Shown here piece after piece: positions 1 through 7,339 of a DNA stretch of 38,266 nucleotides. The stretch spans positions 1 through 38,266 of the IMG/VR virus record IMGVR_UViG_3300029265_000706. One strand, 5' to 3'. The stretch's first letter is position 1; every line of letters starts with the position of its first letter. The notes under the pieces were generated by a model that was given only the letters and a program-made list of their open reading frames with translations, had not been told where the DNA came from and searched no databases. A program made the translations under genes and the position numbers. Source of the stretch: a virus.

Positions 1-328
1 AAATGTTATCTAGGGGAGTACCCATTATCCAAGTTTCATTTCGAGCACTTAGTTCTTCTTTAGCTTGAGCTAAAGTAGTACCAATCCCACCCAAATGTCT
101 ATTAATTAAAATTAATTCTTCTGTGGTTTTTGCTGAAAAAGATATAATTTCACTATTTAACCCTATGATAGAAACAATATACCCATTGTCTGGTATATTA
201 AGGTTATTATAGTAATTTGTATTATCAGATGGTCCATAATCTTCATTACCAGTTCCTGCAATGATATCATTTCTTCTCAGCCCAGCTCTAGTTGGGCTAT
301 CTACTGATTTTTTTATAGGTAAAGACAT
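1..328 (-). CDS. Hypothetical protein, C-terminus cut by window edge
   Basis: An open frame starts with ATG at 328 and runs off the left end of the window, giving at least 109 residues. The N-terminus reads MSLPIKKSVDSPTRAGLRR and the visible part is hydrophilic with no membrane segment. It starts 3 bp after the stop of the next upstream gene (332-589), so the two are probably co-transcribed. I do not recognise the family. A virion or tail-associated role is possible but only a guess. Confidence 0.6.
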   Translation of the reverse strand, partial: MSLPIKKSVDSPTRAGLRRNDIIAGTGNEDYGPSDNTNYYNNLNIPDNGYIVSIIGLNSEIISFSAKTTEELILINRHLGGIGTTLAQAKEELSARNETWIMGTPLDNI

Positions 329-331
329 AAT

Positions 332-589
332 TTAATAAGGTAATCCGTCAGTCCAAGCTGAGGTGTTCAAAAGAACTTTAATCTCACTATGGGTATATTC
401 TTGAGATTTAGTGGTTAAATTTATAACTGAGGATGGAGGGGGTAATTCATATTTAACTATTGCTAACTCCCCATTAATGGACTTCCTAAGAGTTAAACGT
501 GATGTTTCCTCAACTTGTGTAAAATCAATCTCATCTGCTTCACTTACATTAAATGTAATATACCTTCGATTATTGTAAATCCCTGCCAT
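332..589 (-). CDS. Hypothetical 85-aa protein
   Basis: Small soluble protein of 85 residues beginning MAGIYNNRRYITFNVSEAD, with alternating hydrophobic residues that suggest a beta-rich fold. It has no cysteine cluster, membrane segment or signal peptide. It sits immediately before the truncated gene at the left edge. The ATG at 589 has only an A/T-rich leader. I do not recognise the family. Confidence 0.6.
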   Translation of the reverse strand: MAGIYNNRRYITFNVSEADEIDFTQVEETSRLTLRKSINGELAIVKYELPPPSSVINLTTKSQEYTHSEIKVLLNTSAWTDGLPY

Positions 590-626
590 ATTCGTTTATT
601 TTATTATACATATTATTAAAAGAAAT

Positions 627-713
627 AAAGTAGACAGGATTTGATACCTGCACCGCTTCCGCACTCCTGCGTTGAAATGTTTTATTATTTAAATGTGAAG
701 TTCCATCTACTCC
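627..713 (-). other. tRNA-like sequence, not a canonical tRNA
   Basis: The gap 590-744 holds a locally GC-rich stretch whose minus-strand 3' end resembles a tRNA T-arm and acceptor. A GCAGG/CCTGT stem encloses TATCAAAT and is followed by CTACTTT, which can pair with GGAGTAG at 713-707 using two G-U pairs. The T-loop is 8 nt instead of 7, and I could not form a D-arm or a proper anticodon arm. The same stretch is open in one minus-strand frame (about 53 codons, no ATG near its start) with GC-ending codons unlike the neighbours. It may be a decayed tRNA, another structured RNA, or a broken small gene. Confidence 0.25.
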
Positions 714-744
714 ATTGCAGTTTTTTTGTGTCTATCTTCCACCA

Positions 745-1011
745 CTACTTTAAAGGCTTAAACCAATCAAAAAACTCACCATCAGCAAAATCATCAGGAT
801 AAGTAGTTTGAATTCCATCACTATCTTTTAAAGTAATTGATTCTGTATTTGATGTAAACTCAGGAACAAACACATCTACTACTGTAAAAACTTCACCTTC
901 ATCATCTCTTTCTAAGAATTTATCTCCAATTTCAATATCTTCAAAGTTAGGTTTGTTTTCTTTTAATAGCTTACCTTCAGCTAGGTATTGATTTACTTTC
1001 AAATTTTTCAT
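745..1011 (-). CDS. Hypothetical acidic 88-aa protein
   Basis: Soluble acidic protein of 88 residues. The central part (GDKFLERDDEGEVFTVVDV) reads like a small beta-barrel such as those in phage accessory proteins, but I cannot assign a family. It starts 6 bp after the stop of the small membrane protein at 1018-1200 and shares its promoter at 1251-1282. Its stop is followed by the tRNA-like segment. Confidence 0.65.
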   Translation of the reverse strand: MKNLKVNQYLAEGKLLKENKPNFEDIEIGDKFLERDDEGEVFTVVDVFVPEFTSNTESITLKDSDGIQTTYPDDFADGEFFDWFKPLK

Positions 1012-1017
1012 TTTTTT

Positions 1018-1200
1018 TTATTTTTTAATACCAAATGTACAAATAATACTCATGAAAATTGCCATTAATGCAAATCCTATCTCACTGTCAACACTAGTAA
1101 AGTGGATTTGTTGTTGAACAACACCTGTTATTGTTAATAATCCTAAACTTAGAGCACCTACTGCTCCTATTAAATACTTGAAATTTATTTTTTTTAACAT
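1018..1200 (-). CDS. Small membrane protein, two TM segments
   Basis: 60 residues almost entirely made of two hydrophobic helices (about residues 9-28 and 40-57) joined by a short polar loop. It should sit in the host inner membrane with both ends on the same side. It is the first gene after a strong promoter at 1251-1282 and its A/T-rich leader ends in AAAAGTTATG, a start context repeated across this window. No catalytic motif is visible. A host-takeover or superinfection role is possible but not shown. Confidence 0.6.
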   Translation of the reverse strand: MLKKINFKYLIGAVGALSLGLLTITGVVQQQIHFTSVDSEIGFALMAIFMSIICTFGIKK

Positions 1201-1250
1201 AACTTTTATTTTTTTAATTTATTAACTGCGTTCCCGCCTCATTTACCCTG

Positions 1251-1282
1251 TAAATATACGAACAATATGTGGCTAAACCAAA
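1251..1282 (-). promoter_or_regulatory. Bacteroidetes-type promoter
   Basis: Read leftward: TTTGG at 1282-1278, a 19-bp spacer ending TTCG, then TATATTTA at 1258-1251. The leader that follows carries GGGTAAATGAGG and a small hairpin shared with the promoters at 2037 and 35159. It drives the gene starting at 1200. Confidence 0.8.
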
Positions 1283-1302
1283 TTATTATGCATGTATTTT
1301 TA

Positions 1303-1332
1303 ATAAAAGGGAGAGATGTTTTCACATCTCTC
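1303..1332 (-). terminator. Rho-independent terminator
   Basis: Minus-strand hairpin with the 8-bp stem GAGAGATG/CATCTCTC (1332-1325 and 1318-1311), a 6-nt loop, then CCTTTTATT. It follows the stop of the 64-aa gene at 1356 and separates that transcript from the promoter at 1251-1282. Confidence 0.8.
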
Positions 1333-1355
1333 TCAAAATAATATTTAAAAAGATA

Positions 1356-1550
1356 TTACATACCCATTTTATCAGCTATATAATTATCAAAATCTTCTTT
1401 GAAGTCATCTTCACTAAAATCTAAATAATCATCAACACCATTTAATTTAATAGTATTAACTAGGGATTTTACGTATAATGTCCATTCATTATCTGTTCCT
1501 TGGTTTTCAGTAATAAAGTTATTCCATTTCATTTGGTATTCTTCTTTCAT
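1356..1550 (-). CDS. Hypothetical acidic 64-aa protein
   Basis: 64 residues, rich in Asp, Glu, Asn and aromatic residues, with a strongly acidic C-terminal half (DYLDFSEDDFKEDFDNY). Small acidic phage proteins often act as inhibitors of host DNA-binding proteins, but nothing here proves that. It is the last gene of the transcript begun at 2037-2068 and is followed by a clear terminator at 1303-1332. Confidence 0.6.
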   Translation of the reverse strand: MKEEYQMKWNNFITENQGTDNEWTLYVKSLVNTIKLNGVDDYLDFSEDDFKEDFDNYIADKMGM

Positions 1551-1579
1551 TGTTCTTGTTTTAATTATATTAATAAATA

Positions 1580-1996
1580 TTATAAGCTATATTTTAGTTG
1601 CCATTTTTCAATAAAACTTTTACCTACCCCCAATTCTAATATAATTGCTCCTTCAGGTACACCAACTAATTTGCTTGCTGATAGGATATAATCTATATTT
1701 TCATTAGCCCAAATCTTCATTTTAGTCTTGGCATTTGAACGGTTAGATGTTTTAAATACCATAATTACAGGCATTTTATTATATGCTTTACCTTTTTCAG
1801 GTTTAAATTTTTCTTCTTTAAAACCTTTAGGATATGTGATTTCAGTTTGAAATGGACCATTGGTAGTTTTACTATTATCATAATACCAAATACTCTTCCA
1901 CCCTAATTCAGGTTTAGTTGGTACTTCATAAGTAACTACATCCCATTTTTCTTTTACTTCGTAAATTTCTTCTTTTGGTCTTCCTCTATGTTCCAT
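1580..1996 (-). CDS. Hypothetical protein with N-terminal RGRP motif
   Basis: 138 residues. Residues 4-7 are RGRP, the core of an AT-hook minor-groove binding motif, but no second hook is present. The remainder is mixed alpha/beta and rich in Lys and aromatics, without a recognisable catalytic signature. It is the first gene after the promoter at 2037-2068, and its leader contains the shared GTAAATGAGG hairpin. The family is unknown. The AT-hook reading is weak because a single RGRP can occur by chance. Confidence 0.6.
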   Translation of the reverse strand: MEHRGRPKEEIYEVKEKWDVVTYEVPTKPELGWKSIWYYDNSKTTNGPFQTEITYPKGFKEEKFKPEKGKAYNKMPVIMVFKTSNRSNAKTKMKIWANENIDYILSASKLVGVPEGAIILELGVGKSFIEKWQLKYSL

Positions 1997-2036
1997 AACT
2001 TTTATTTTTTATTAGGCTCGCACCTCATTTACTCCG

Positions 2037-2068
2037 TAAATATACGAACACTTCCTCGCTTCTCCAAA
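2037..2068 (-). promoter_or_regulatory. Bacteroidetes-type promoter
   Basis: Read leftward: TTTGG (2068-2064), a 19-bp spacer ending TTCG, TATATTTA (2044-2037). The leader continues CGGAGTAAATGAGGTGCGAG, matching those at 1251 and 35159. It drives the gene starting at 1996. Confidence 0.8.
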
Positions 2069-2083
2069 TCTATCGTCGCCTCC

Positions 2084-2530
2084 CTATAAAACTATCCCTA
2101 ATTGTTTTTTAACATCTTTCATGTGGCGACATTGTCTATCCTTTGCTCTCCACTTTCCAGAACACGTACAATCCACTTTATTATCCTTTACAGTAACTTT
2201 GTAGAAGTGTCCTGGATCTGATTTTGATTCGAATTGGAATTCTTGTTTTTCAACAATTACCTTTTTAGGTTTTGGTTTAACCCAATCAATATCTTCTAAC
2301 CTTGTTTTAGGGTGGACTTTTTCCCAAGTAGGAACTATAAACGTTTTACCCCCAAGCTTAACTAAAGATGGAGGTAAGATTTGGTGCGTATACTCATACT
2401 TAAATGCTTGCACATTAACGAATTTACCAAGTCCTCTGGGATTAACACGAAATGGTTTATCTCCATGTTGGAATATAATACGAGTTCTTAAATTACTGTG
2501 TTTATTGAAATTTTGAAATTTATATAACAT
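2084..2530 (-). CDS. SWIM zinc-finger domain protein
   Basis: 148 residues. The C-terminus carries C121-x-C123-x10-C134-x-H136, the CxCxnCxH signature of SWIM zinc fingers, which bind DNA or proteins. The preceding 20 residues (HFYKVTVKDNKVDCTC) form the usual strand pair leading into the finger. The N-terminal 85 residues are basic and unassigned. A weak promoter-like site lies just upstream (2552-2583). A DNA-binding or regulatory role is an inference from the domain. I see no nuclease or helicase motif attached to it. Confidence 0.65.
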   Translation of the reverse strand: MLYKFQNFNKHSNLRTRIIFQHGDKPFRVNPRGLGKFVNVQAFKYEYTHQILPPSLVKLGGKTFIVPTWEKVHPKTRLEDIDWVKPKPKKVIVEKQEFQFESKSDPGHFYKVTVKDNKVDCTCSGKWRAKDRQCRHMKDVKKQLGIVL

Positions 2531-2551
2531 AACCTTTATTTATTTATACTA

Positions 2552-2583
2552 TAAATGTACGAACTTTTTATGGAGTAATCACG
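2552..2583 (-). promoter_or_regulatory. Weak promoter-like site
   Basis: TTCGTACATTTA is present as the spacer end and -7 box (2563-2552), but the -33 position reads CGTGA instead of TTTGG. The gene at 2530 starts about 20 bp downstream. The promoter-like site at 21109 has the same TACATT box and a CGTG at -33. Confidence 0.4.
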
Positions 2584-2615
2584 CCTCTCTATGAAACTGT
2601 TTTAGAAGTTTTTTG

Positions 2616-2765
2616 TTAATTTAATTTTTTAACTCTTTCAATTTCAAGTTGAATATCTAAACTAATTAAAATACACATTTTTTTAAATTCTGAGGGTTGA
2701 TTTAAAACCATTTCAAATAATGAATCTTCATCAAACATACTAAAATAATCTTCTTCCTTATCCAT
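2616..2765 (-). CDS. Hypothetical 49-aa protein
   Basis: Short acidic protein beginning MDKEEDYFSMFDEDSLFEM. Its ATG overlaps the stop of the transglycosylase-like gene (ATGGATAA), a pattern typical of translational coupling. It is predicted to be mostly helical and soluble, with no known motif. The overlap and in-frame length support it, but the function is unknown. Confidence 0.5.
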   Translation of the reverse strand: MDKEEDYFSMFDEDSLFEMVLNQPSEFKKMCILISLDIQLEIERVKKLN

Positions 2766-3246
2766 TTACTAATTGTTTTTGAACTTTAACCCAATACTTT
2801 TCTGTTCTTTTATTTTTTAAACCTCTTGGCCCACCATTCCAACAACGAGCTATTTCTTCAAACCCACCTTTGGGGTGGTGATAGTTTTTCCAAACTAAAA
2901 ACATTTTAATTGAACTTTGTCTATTAAATCTATCTTTTAATTTGTATCGTTGGGTTGAACCTATTATTTTTAAAATACGATTAACTTCTCTAACCATAAC
3001 TGGTCTTATTTGTAATACTCCTATTGATGGTAATTTTAGGTGAGTATCACCAACAGCGCTGTCTATACCGCGTGATTCAACGTATATTAATGCATTAATT
3101 AACTCATCCACGGGTTGTGGTGGTACAATAATTGTTGGTGTTAAAGTTGAATCTTTGACACAGATATCTACTTTTTTGAGATTTACAATAGTACTCTCAC
3201 CATTAAACCCAAATGGTAAAAACAATAATAATATAATTTTTTTCAT
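2758..3246 (-). CDS. Secreted lytic transglycosylase-like protein
   Basis: With the ATG at 3246 the protein has 162 residues and opens with a signal peptide (MKKIILLLFLPFGF). The rest follows the SLT/goose-lysozyme pattern: IYVESRG around a likely catalytic Glu57, then SIGVLQIRP (74-82), a helical stretch, and ARCWNGGPRG plus a YW near the C-terminus. It would cleave peptidoglycan between MurNAc and GlcNAc in the periplasm. The in-frame ATG at 3267 is rejected because it lies inside the -7 box of the promoter at 3267-3298. It sits far from the lysis cassette, so it might act at infection entry or cell-wall remodelling rather than final lysis. Confidence 0.7.
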   Translation of the reverse strand: MKKIILLLFLPFGFNGESTIVNLKKVDICVKDSTLTPTIIVPPQPVDELINALIYVESRGIDSAVGDTHLKLPSIGVLQIRPVMVREVNRILKIIGSTQRYKLKDRFNRQSSIKMFLVWKNYHHPKGGFEEIARCWNGGPRGLKNKRTEKYWVKVQKQLVNG

Positions 3247-3266
3247 ATAGTTTATGTTTATACCCA

Positions 3267-3298
3267 TTAATATACGAAATGGAATTTAAATTTCCAAA
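3267..3298 (-). promoter_or_regulatory. Bacteroidetes-type promoter
   Basis: Read leftward: TTTGG (3298-3294), a 19-bp spacer ending TTCG, TATATTAA (3274-3267). The predicted transcription start near 3262 fixes the downstream gene start at 3246. Confidence 0.75.
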
Positions 3299-3304
3299 TT
3301 AACC

Positions 3305-3478
3305 TTAAAAGAAATCTAAAAACTTTTTATTAATAGTTTTTAACTTTAGACGTTGATTTTTTTCATCATCTTTAAGTATTTTATTTGTGAGTTTTTCTAA
3401 ATGGTTTGATTTAATTTTATCATAATCATTTATTATTTCGCTATGCTTAGAGCGTTTGATATTTCTAGTTTTTTTCAT
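3305..3478 (-). CDS. Hypothetical basic 57-aa protein
   Basis: Small, very Lys/Arg-rich, helical protein beginning MKKTRNIKRSKHSEII. Its ATG overlaps the TGA of the HNH-like gene upstream (ATGA). It ends just before the promoter at 3267-3298. The charge would suit nucleic-acid binding, but no motif is present. Confidence 0.5.
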   Translation of the reverse strand: MKKTRNIKRSKHSEIINDYDKIKSNHLEKLTNKILKDDEKNQRLKLKTINKKFLDFF

Positions 3479-4101
3479 AACCTTGATATTATATTATATT
3501 CTTCAGGATCATCATCACCTAAACCTAATTCTTTTAAACGTTCTAGATGGTAATTATCCACTTCCCATTCTACTTTACCTTGACTTACAGGTTTGTGATC
3601 CTCAATTCCTTGAACTTGCTTATCAGTAAATATATCACCTACAACTAGAAAATAATGATTATAACATAACATCTCAATATTAGTTAAATGATAATTTTTT
3701 TTATTATTATCTTTAAAATGGAGGAGAAGAGGCATTTTATAATCTAAAACTCTACGTTCTTTAAAATCACATTGAGAACATTTTTCTTCTAAATACCCCT
3801 CAGTTATAAGTCTATATTTAATCTTTTCGGGTGTGAAAGATGAAGCATTTGCTCTACCTTCTATTAAATCCAATAACGCAGGTTCTTTTCCTCCAACTCT
3901 TAAAAATTTAGGAATACCCTTACCACATTGGTTTTTATGTTCCTCAAATAAACTTTCATGGGTAGTGCTGTTATATATTTTAGCCCATTTTTTATAATGT
4001 TGGTATGAAACATTTAAAAACCTAGCAGCTGCCAAATTTGACTTTGTTTTAGCCATAGCAGCTGTTATCATTTCCTTTCCGAGTGGTTTAGCTTTTGGCA
4101 A
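3475..4101 (-). CDS. HNH-like protein with N-terminal helix-turn-helix
   Basis: 208 residues. Residues 18-42 (KSNLAAARFLNVSYQHYKKW) look like a helix-turn-helix as found at the start of phage HNH proteins. The centre (about 95-155) follows the pattern of treble-clef HNH nucleases: RLITEGYLEEKCSQC, a hydrophobic run ending in His (LLLHF), a TNIEML turn and a C..H pair. The usual second CxxC/CxxCH is degenerate (CYNH), so activity is uncertain. It could be a homing-type nuclease, a DNA-binding regulator derived from one, or a decayed selfish gene. Confidence 0.6.
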   Translation of the reverse strand: MPKAKPLGKEMITAAMAKTKSNLAAARFLNVSYQHYKKWAKIYNSTTHESLFEEHKNQCGKGIPKFLRVGGKEPALLDLIEGRANASSFTPEKIKYRLITEGYLEEKCSQCDFKERRVLDYKMPLLLHFKDNNKKNYHLTNIEMLCYNHYFLVVGDIFTDKQVQGIEDHKPVSQGKVEWEVDNYHLERLKELGLGDDDPEEYNIISRL

Positions 4102-4106
4102 AATTC

Positions 4107-4352
4107 TTAATTGTTATATGAATCAAATTTTGAAGAACGATTTTGTTCTTTCTTTATTAATTTAGACTGCTCTGGGGTTAATATTTGAATATCGTTCCAA
4201 GTATTATCACCTGAGCCATTTAATGTATTTATAGCTTCATATGCTCCTACATTTGAACAATCTATACATCTGTTATAGTTAAACTTAATTAATCTAAGTT
4301 CAGGCATTGGGTTTTTACACACAACGCATGGTATCATTTCTAAATCTATCAT
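4107..4352 (-). CDS. Small zinc-ribbon-like protein
   Basis: 81 residues with CVVC at 9-12 and CIDC at 29-32, two CxxC pairs spaced for a zinc ribbon. The C-terminal half is polar and unassigned. It lies 5 bp upstream of the HNH-like gene and directly abuts the 131-aa gene (4353). It probably binds zinc and may be a small regulator, but the function is unknown. Confidence 0.6.
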   Translation of the reverse strand: MIDLEMIPCVVCKNPMPELRLIKFNYNRCIDCSNVGAYEAINTLNGSGDNTWNDIQILTPEQSKLIKKEQNRSSKFDSYNN

Positions 4353-4748
4353 TTATTTTATTTTATTTTTAATGTAATCCCATAAGTCATTTACATCTTT
4401 TATTAAAAATTCTTTTCCGTCCTCATTTACTAATGGAATTATTTCACCACTTGGGTTATGTCTTTCATTAATATACCACATAATAGTTTCTAATTCATTT
4501 TCACCATATATGAGAGTAAAATTATCTTCAATAATTTCCCATAAAGGGTCTATTATTTGACCAATACTTATTCCGTAATCTTCTATTAATGCATTTTCAA
4601 GAATATGTGAATCTTCTAGCTTTTTAATGTTCTTTTTAAATATTAACTCTTCAACAACATCCATGTTATCTTTAATTTTAACTTCTGCTCCTAAAATAGA
4701 TTCAAATAAGTCTTTCAACCCTTCTGTCCCCTCAATTTCATCTTCCAT
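4353..4748 (-). CDS. Hypothetical acidic 131-aa protein
   Basis: Acidic, mostly helical protein without cysteine clusters or membrane segments. It contains DNMDVVEEL near residue 28, and the same DNMDVVE string occurs near the start of the DUF1599-like protein at 16185-16556, perhaps a shared short motif. Its ATG overlaps the stop of the gene upstream (TAATG). The function is not recognisable. Confidence 0.6.
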   Translation of the reverse strand: MEDEIEGTEGLKDLFESILGAEVKIKDNMDVVEELIFKKNIKKLEDSHILENALIEDYGISIGQIIDPLWEIIEDNFTLIYGENELETIMWYINERHNPSGEIIPLVNEDGKEFLIKDVNDLWDYIKNKIK

Positions 4749-4909
4749 TATTTAATTTTTTTTATTTTAAATAATTTTTTAAAATTAACCATAGATAATT
4801 TTTTATTGTGACAAGCTAATATATAAGCTGTATTTTCATACATAGCCTCAACTATTCCTATAGTTTCTTGATTTTCATCTAATTTTGAATAATATTTCCA
4901 CTTTTTCAT
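4748..4909 (-). CDS. Hypothetical 53-aa protein
   Basis: Basic small protein beginning MKKWKYYSKLDENQETIG, with a central strand-rich part and a Lys-rich end. The start overlaps the TGA of the 119-aa gene (ATGA) and the stop overlaps the next ATG (TAATG), so it is locked into a translationally coupled chain. This supports it as a real gene. The function is unknown. Confidence 0.55.
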   Translation of the reverse strand: MKKWKYYSKLDENQETIGIVEAMYENTAYILACHNKKLSMVNFKKLFKIKKIK

Positions 4910-5265
4910 GTTTTGCATATTTTACTTATTAGCTTTTTAATTTTATTACATTCTTCATAATCCTCTATTGAGATAAAATAATTAACTATGTTGTCAAGAA
5001 CTGGAATGTAATTACATTTATCTAGTTCTACAATAACAGACATATTAAATATGTTAAATAATTCGACTTTATCTAAGTTATTTTCAACAGCCTTAGTAAT
5101 AGAATTATAGGATTTTTTTAAAATAAAATTCACAAATTGAGGACTACTATGTAAATCCTCAAATTCCTCTACACTATCCCATATTAACTCTATATAGGTT
5201 ACTTCTTGATCATTTTTACCTTTGTTTTCTGTATTTTCCATTATTAGAGTTGAATTGTGTTCCAT
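4906..5265 (-). CDS. Hypothetical acidic 119-aa protein
   Basis: Helical acidic protein with a cysteine-containing C-terminus and no catalytic signature. An internal ATG at residue 9 is an alternative start. It is 9 bp downstream of a family-2 glycosyltransferase gene, so it probably shares the long transcript that starts in the sugar module. I do not recognise the family. Confidence 0.6.
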   Translation of the reverse strand: MEHNSTLIMENTENKGKNDQEVTYIELIWDSVEEFEDLHSSPQFVNFILKKSYNSITKAVENNLDKVELFNIFNMSVIVELDKCNYIPVLDNIVNYFISIEDYEECNKIKKLISKICKT

Positions 5266-5274
5266 TATAAATAT

Positions 5275-6072
5275 TTAAAAATTAATTCCTCTAATATTAT
5301 TTCCTTTAGGTCTATGGGAATTATTTTCAAATAAGCTAGGACTCATACCCCACTTATACATAAACACACCAGCTGCTGGGTCTTCAGTTGCTTTAAACCT
5401 AGTACCTTCCTTTCCGTTTTTAGTAGCAGAACTACCAAAGTGGTATAAGTGTGCTTTATGAGTTCTACAAAACTTTAAACCTATTAAATCTAATTTTAAG
5501 AAAAAATCCCAATCACAAATAAAGGGGGAATTGTACATCGTATCAAATCCACCTACAGCCATATAATATTTTTTATACATAGCAAATGGAAAAATACCTC
5601 CATCTGTTGTAACTTTGTCTTCTTTAATCAAGAACTCATAATCAATAAATTCTTCATATTTAAAATCTTTAGGTAATTTACCTAAGTCTTTAACTGGGAA
5701 GTTAAATATACCAGGACCTGTAGGTTCGATTTGATTAACAGTCAATACTGTTTTTTCTCTATCTTTAAGAATATCTAGTATAGCTAAATCATAATCTTTA
5801 CAAAACACATTATCATCATTGACAACAAAAATCATTTCATTAGTAGCATTCATTACAGCTAAATTAAGAGCCTGTTGCATTCCTTGATTTTCACCTAAAT
5901 CTAAAACTTGGATATTATCTTTATATTTATCTAATACTTCTTGACTTTCTTCAATAAAACCATCTACGGCAACTATAATTTCATTTCCATTAGATTGTTG
6001 TTCGATTGCTGATTTTAGACATAAATCTAGATATTTAGGATTTCTGTATGTTGGTATTATTATCGATATCAT
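5275..6072 (-). CDS. Family 2 (GT-A) glycosyltransferase
   Basis: 265 residues. It opens with ISIIIPTYRNPKYLDLCLKS, the N-terminal strand and first helix of GT2 enzymes, and continues with VVNDDNVF near residue 90, the DxD-type metal/nucleotide-sugar binding turn. A GGFD motif (about 175) and a DWDFFLKL acceptor-side segment follow. It should transfer a sugar from a nucleotide donor in the cytoplasm. It begins 4 bp after a second GT-like gene, inside a run of sugar genes. The acceptor is not readable from sequence. Confidence 0.8.
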   Translation of the reverse strand: MISIIIPTYRNPKYLDLCLKSAIEQQSNGNEIIVAVDGFIEESQEVLDKYKDNIQVLDLGENQGMQQALNLAVMNATNEMIFVVNDDNVFCKDYDLAILDILKDREKTVLTVNQIEPTGPGIFNFPVKDLGKLPKDFKYEEFIDYEFLIKEDKVTTDGGIFPFAMYKKYYMAVGGFDTMYNSPFICDWDFFLKLDLIGLKFCRTHKAHLYHFGSSATKNGKEGTRFKATEDPAAGVFMYKWGMSPSLFENNSHRPKGNNIRGINF

Positions 6073-6076
6073 ATTT

Positions 6077-6799
6077 TTATATTTTTTCCCAATCTGTTAA
6101 AGGGGATGTCCATAAAGCTTCACAATGGGTACTATATCCTGGGACTGAGCTTAAAACTGGTATTTCTTTGGTTTGTGATAATTCTGTAAAAAATCCAAAT
6201 GAATCTGTAATGGTGCCATTAGAATATTTCATAATCAAATCATAGTCTTTTTTTAATCTTGATACTCTACATGCAAAACTCATAACTGTGCTATTTGTTA
6301 TTTTCCAATGTACTGAGTTTGATTTTATAAGCCTAGTTATTTCACCTTCACCTTCAATAAAATAATTACCACCATCCTCTTTATTTATGTATTTGTCAGG
6401 ATGGTCATATAACGTCACATAAGCATCGTAACTAGTTATCCCCTCCATTAATATATCCTTTGATTTAGGTTTATGTAAGAAATCATCTTCAAGAAGATAA
6501 ACAAAATCCCCATCATTGTTTTCATCTCTAGCTAAATTTAAGGCATCCCTAAATGTTCCAGAACCTGTCCCATTATCTACTTCTACTAACTTTAGATTTA
6601 AGGAAATTACAAAATCTTTTGTTTCTTTGTTTAATCTATCCCCTAAAATGGTGATATTTTCTCTCCCAAATTCTTTTATGCAATTTTCTAGACAGTGTTT
6701 TTTAGTTGCATTTGGGATTTTTTTCTTTGAAATACCAGCTTCTAAATTAGATAATCTATAATATACTTGAATTGTTAATTTTTCTTTTAAATCTCTCAT
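6077..6799 (-). CDS. Glycosyltransferase-like protein
   Basis: 240 residues. The best clue is FVYLLEDDFLHKP near residue 100, a DxD-like turn in a GT-A context, preceded by a strand/helix pattern (ENITILGDRLN, GTGSGTFRDALNLA) like that of small GT2 relatives. The N-terminal IPTYN-type opening is replaced by LTIQVYYRLSNL, so it is a divergent member. Position between a GT2 and a methyltransferase-like gene supports a sugar-transfer role. Donor and acceptor are unknown. Confidence 0.6.
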   Translation of the reverse strand: MRDLKEKLTIQVYYRLSNLEAGISKKKIPNATKKHCLENCIKEFGRENITILGDRLNKETKDFVISLNLKLVEVDNGTGSGTFRDALNLARDENNDGDFVYLLEDDFLHKPKSKDILMEGITSYDAYVTLYDHPDKYINKEDGGNYFIEGEGEITRLIKSNSVHWKITNSTVMSFACRVSRLKKDYDLIMKYSNGTITDSFGFFTELSQTKEIPVLSSVPGYSTHCEALWTSPLTDWEKI

Positions 6800-6811
6800 T
6801 AAAGTTATAAT

Positions 6812-7330
6812 TTATGCTGTTAAAAATTCAGTTTTGGGCTTTAGTGCTACAATTGTTTGAAGTCCTTCTCCCTTTACGGAAGCAACTTCAGTATACCAAT
6901 CAAATACAACGTGATATTGTGGTCTATTCCAAAAATCGTGGATAAATATGATTGAATCTTTATGTAGATAGTTTAATGCATATTCTGCACACCATCCTCT
7001 TGCTCTACCATCAATTAATATCTTATCAAATTTATCCACCCCTAATTTATCTATGTGAGAAATATAGGTTTCAAATTGGGAACGTTGAGTTGGTATTGTA
7101 CGTGGTGAATCCCAAGAAATTTTATGATACTCTACATTAGAAGGGAGGTTAGTCATTTTACTAGCCCACTCATCATCATGTTCAATTGAGTAGTATTTAT
7201 TAACAAAGTGTGGGAAATAATTTGTACTTCCTCCACTACCCCATTCTAACATTGTATCTGTGTAATAAAGGTGTTTTAATATAAGTAGGATTTCACTATC
7301 ATCCATCCAAGGTTTCATTCCGTTTGACAT
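6812..7330 (-). CDS. Class I SAM methyltransferase-like protein
   Basis: 172 residues. MLEWGSGGST (about 28-37) resembles the SAM-binding motif I (E/DxGxGxG), and YYSIEHDDEW fits the acidic end of the second strand. FDKILIDGRARG and IIFIHDFWNRPQY match the later strands of FkbM/class I methyltransferases. It could O- or N-methylate a sugar made by its neighbours (epimerase 10 bp upstream, GT genes downstream). DNA or protein as substrate is not excluded. Confidence 0.6.
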   Translation of the reverse strand: MSNGMKPWMDDSEILLILKHLYYTDTMLEWGSGGSTNYFPHFVNKYYSIEHDDEWASKMTNLPSNVEYHKISWDSPRTIPTQRSQFETYISHIDKLGVDKFDKILIDGRARGWCAEYALNYLHKDSIIFIHDFWNRPQYHVVFDWYTEVASVKGEGLQTIVALKPKTEFLTA

Positions 7331-7339
7331 ATTTTTATT

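Noticed and set aside
3247-3267. Upstream ATG at 3267 for the transglycosylase-like gene
   Set aside because: It lies in the -7 box of the promoter at 3267-3298 and would not be transcribed. The ATG at 3246 starts a clean signal peptide.
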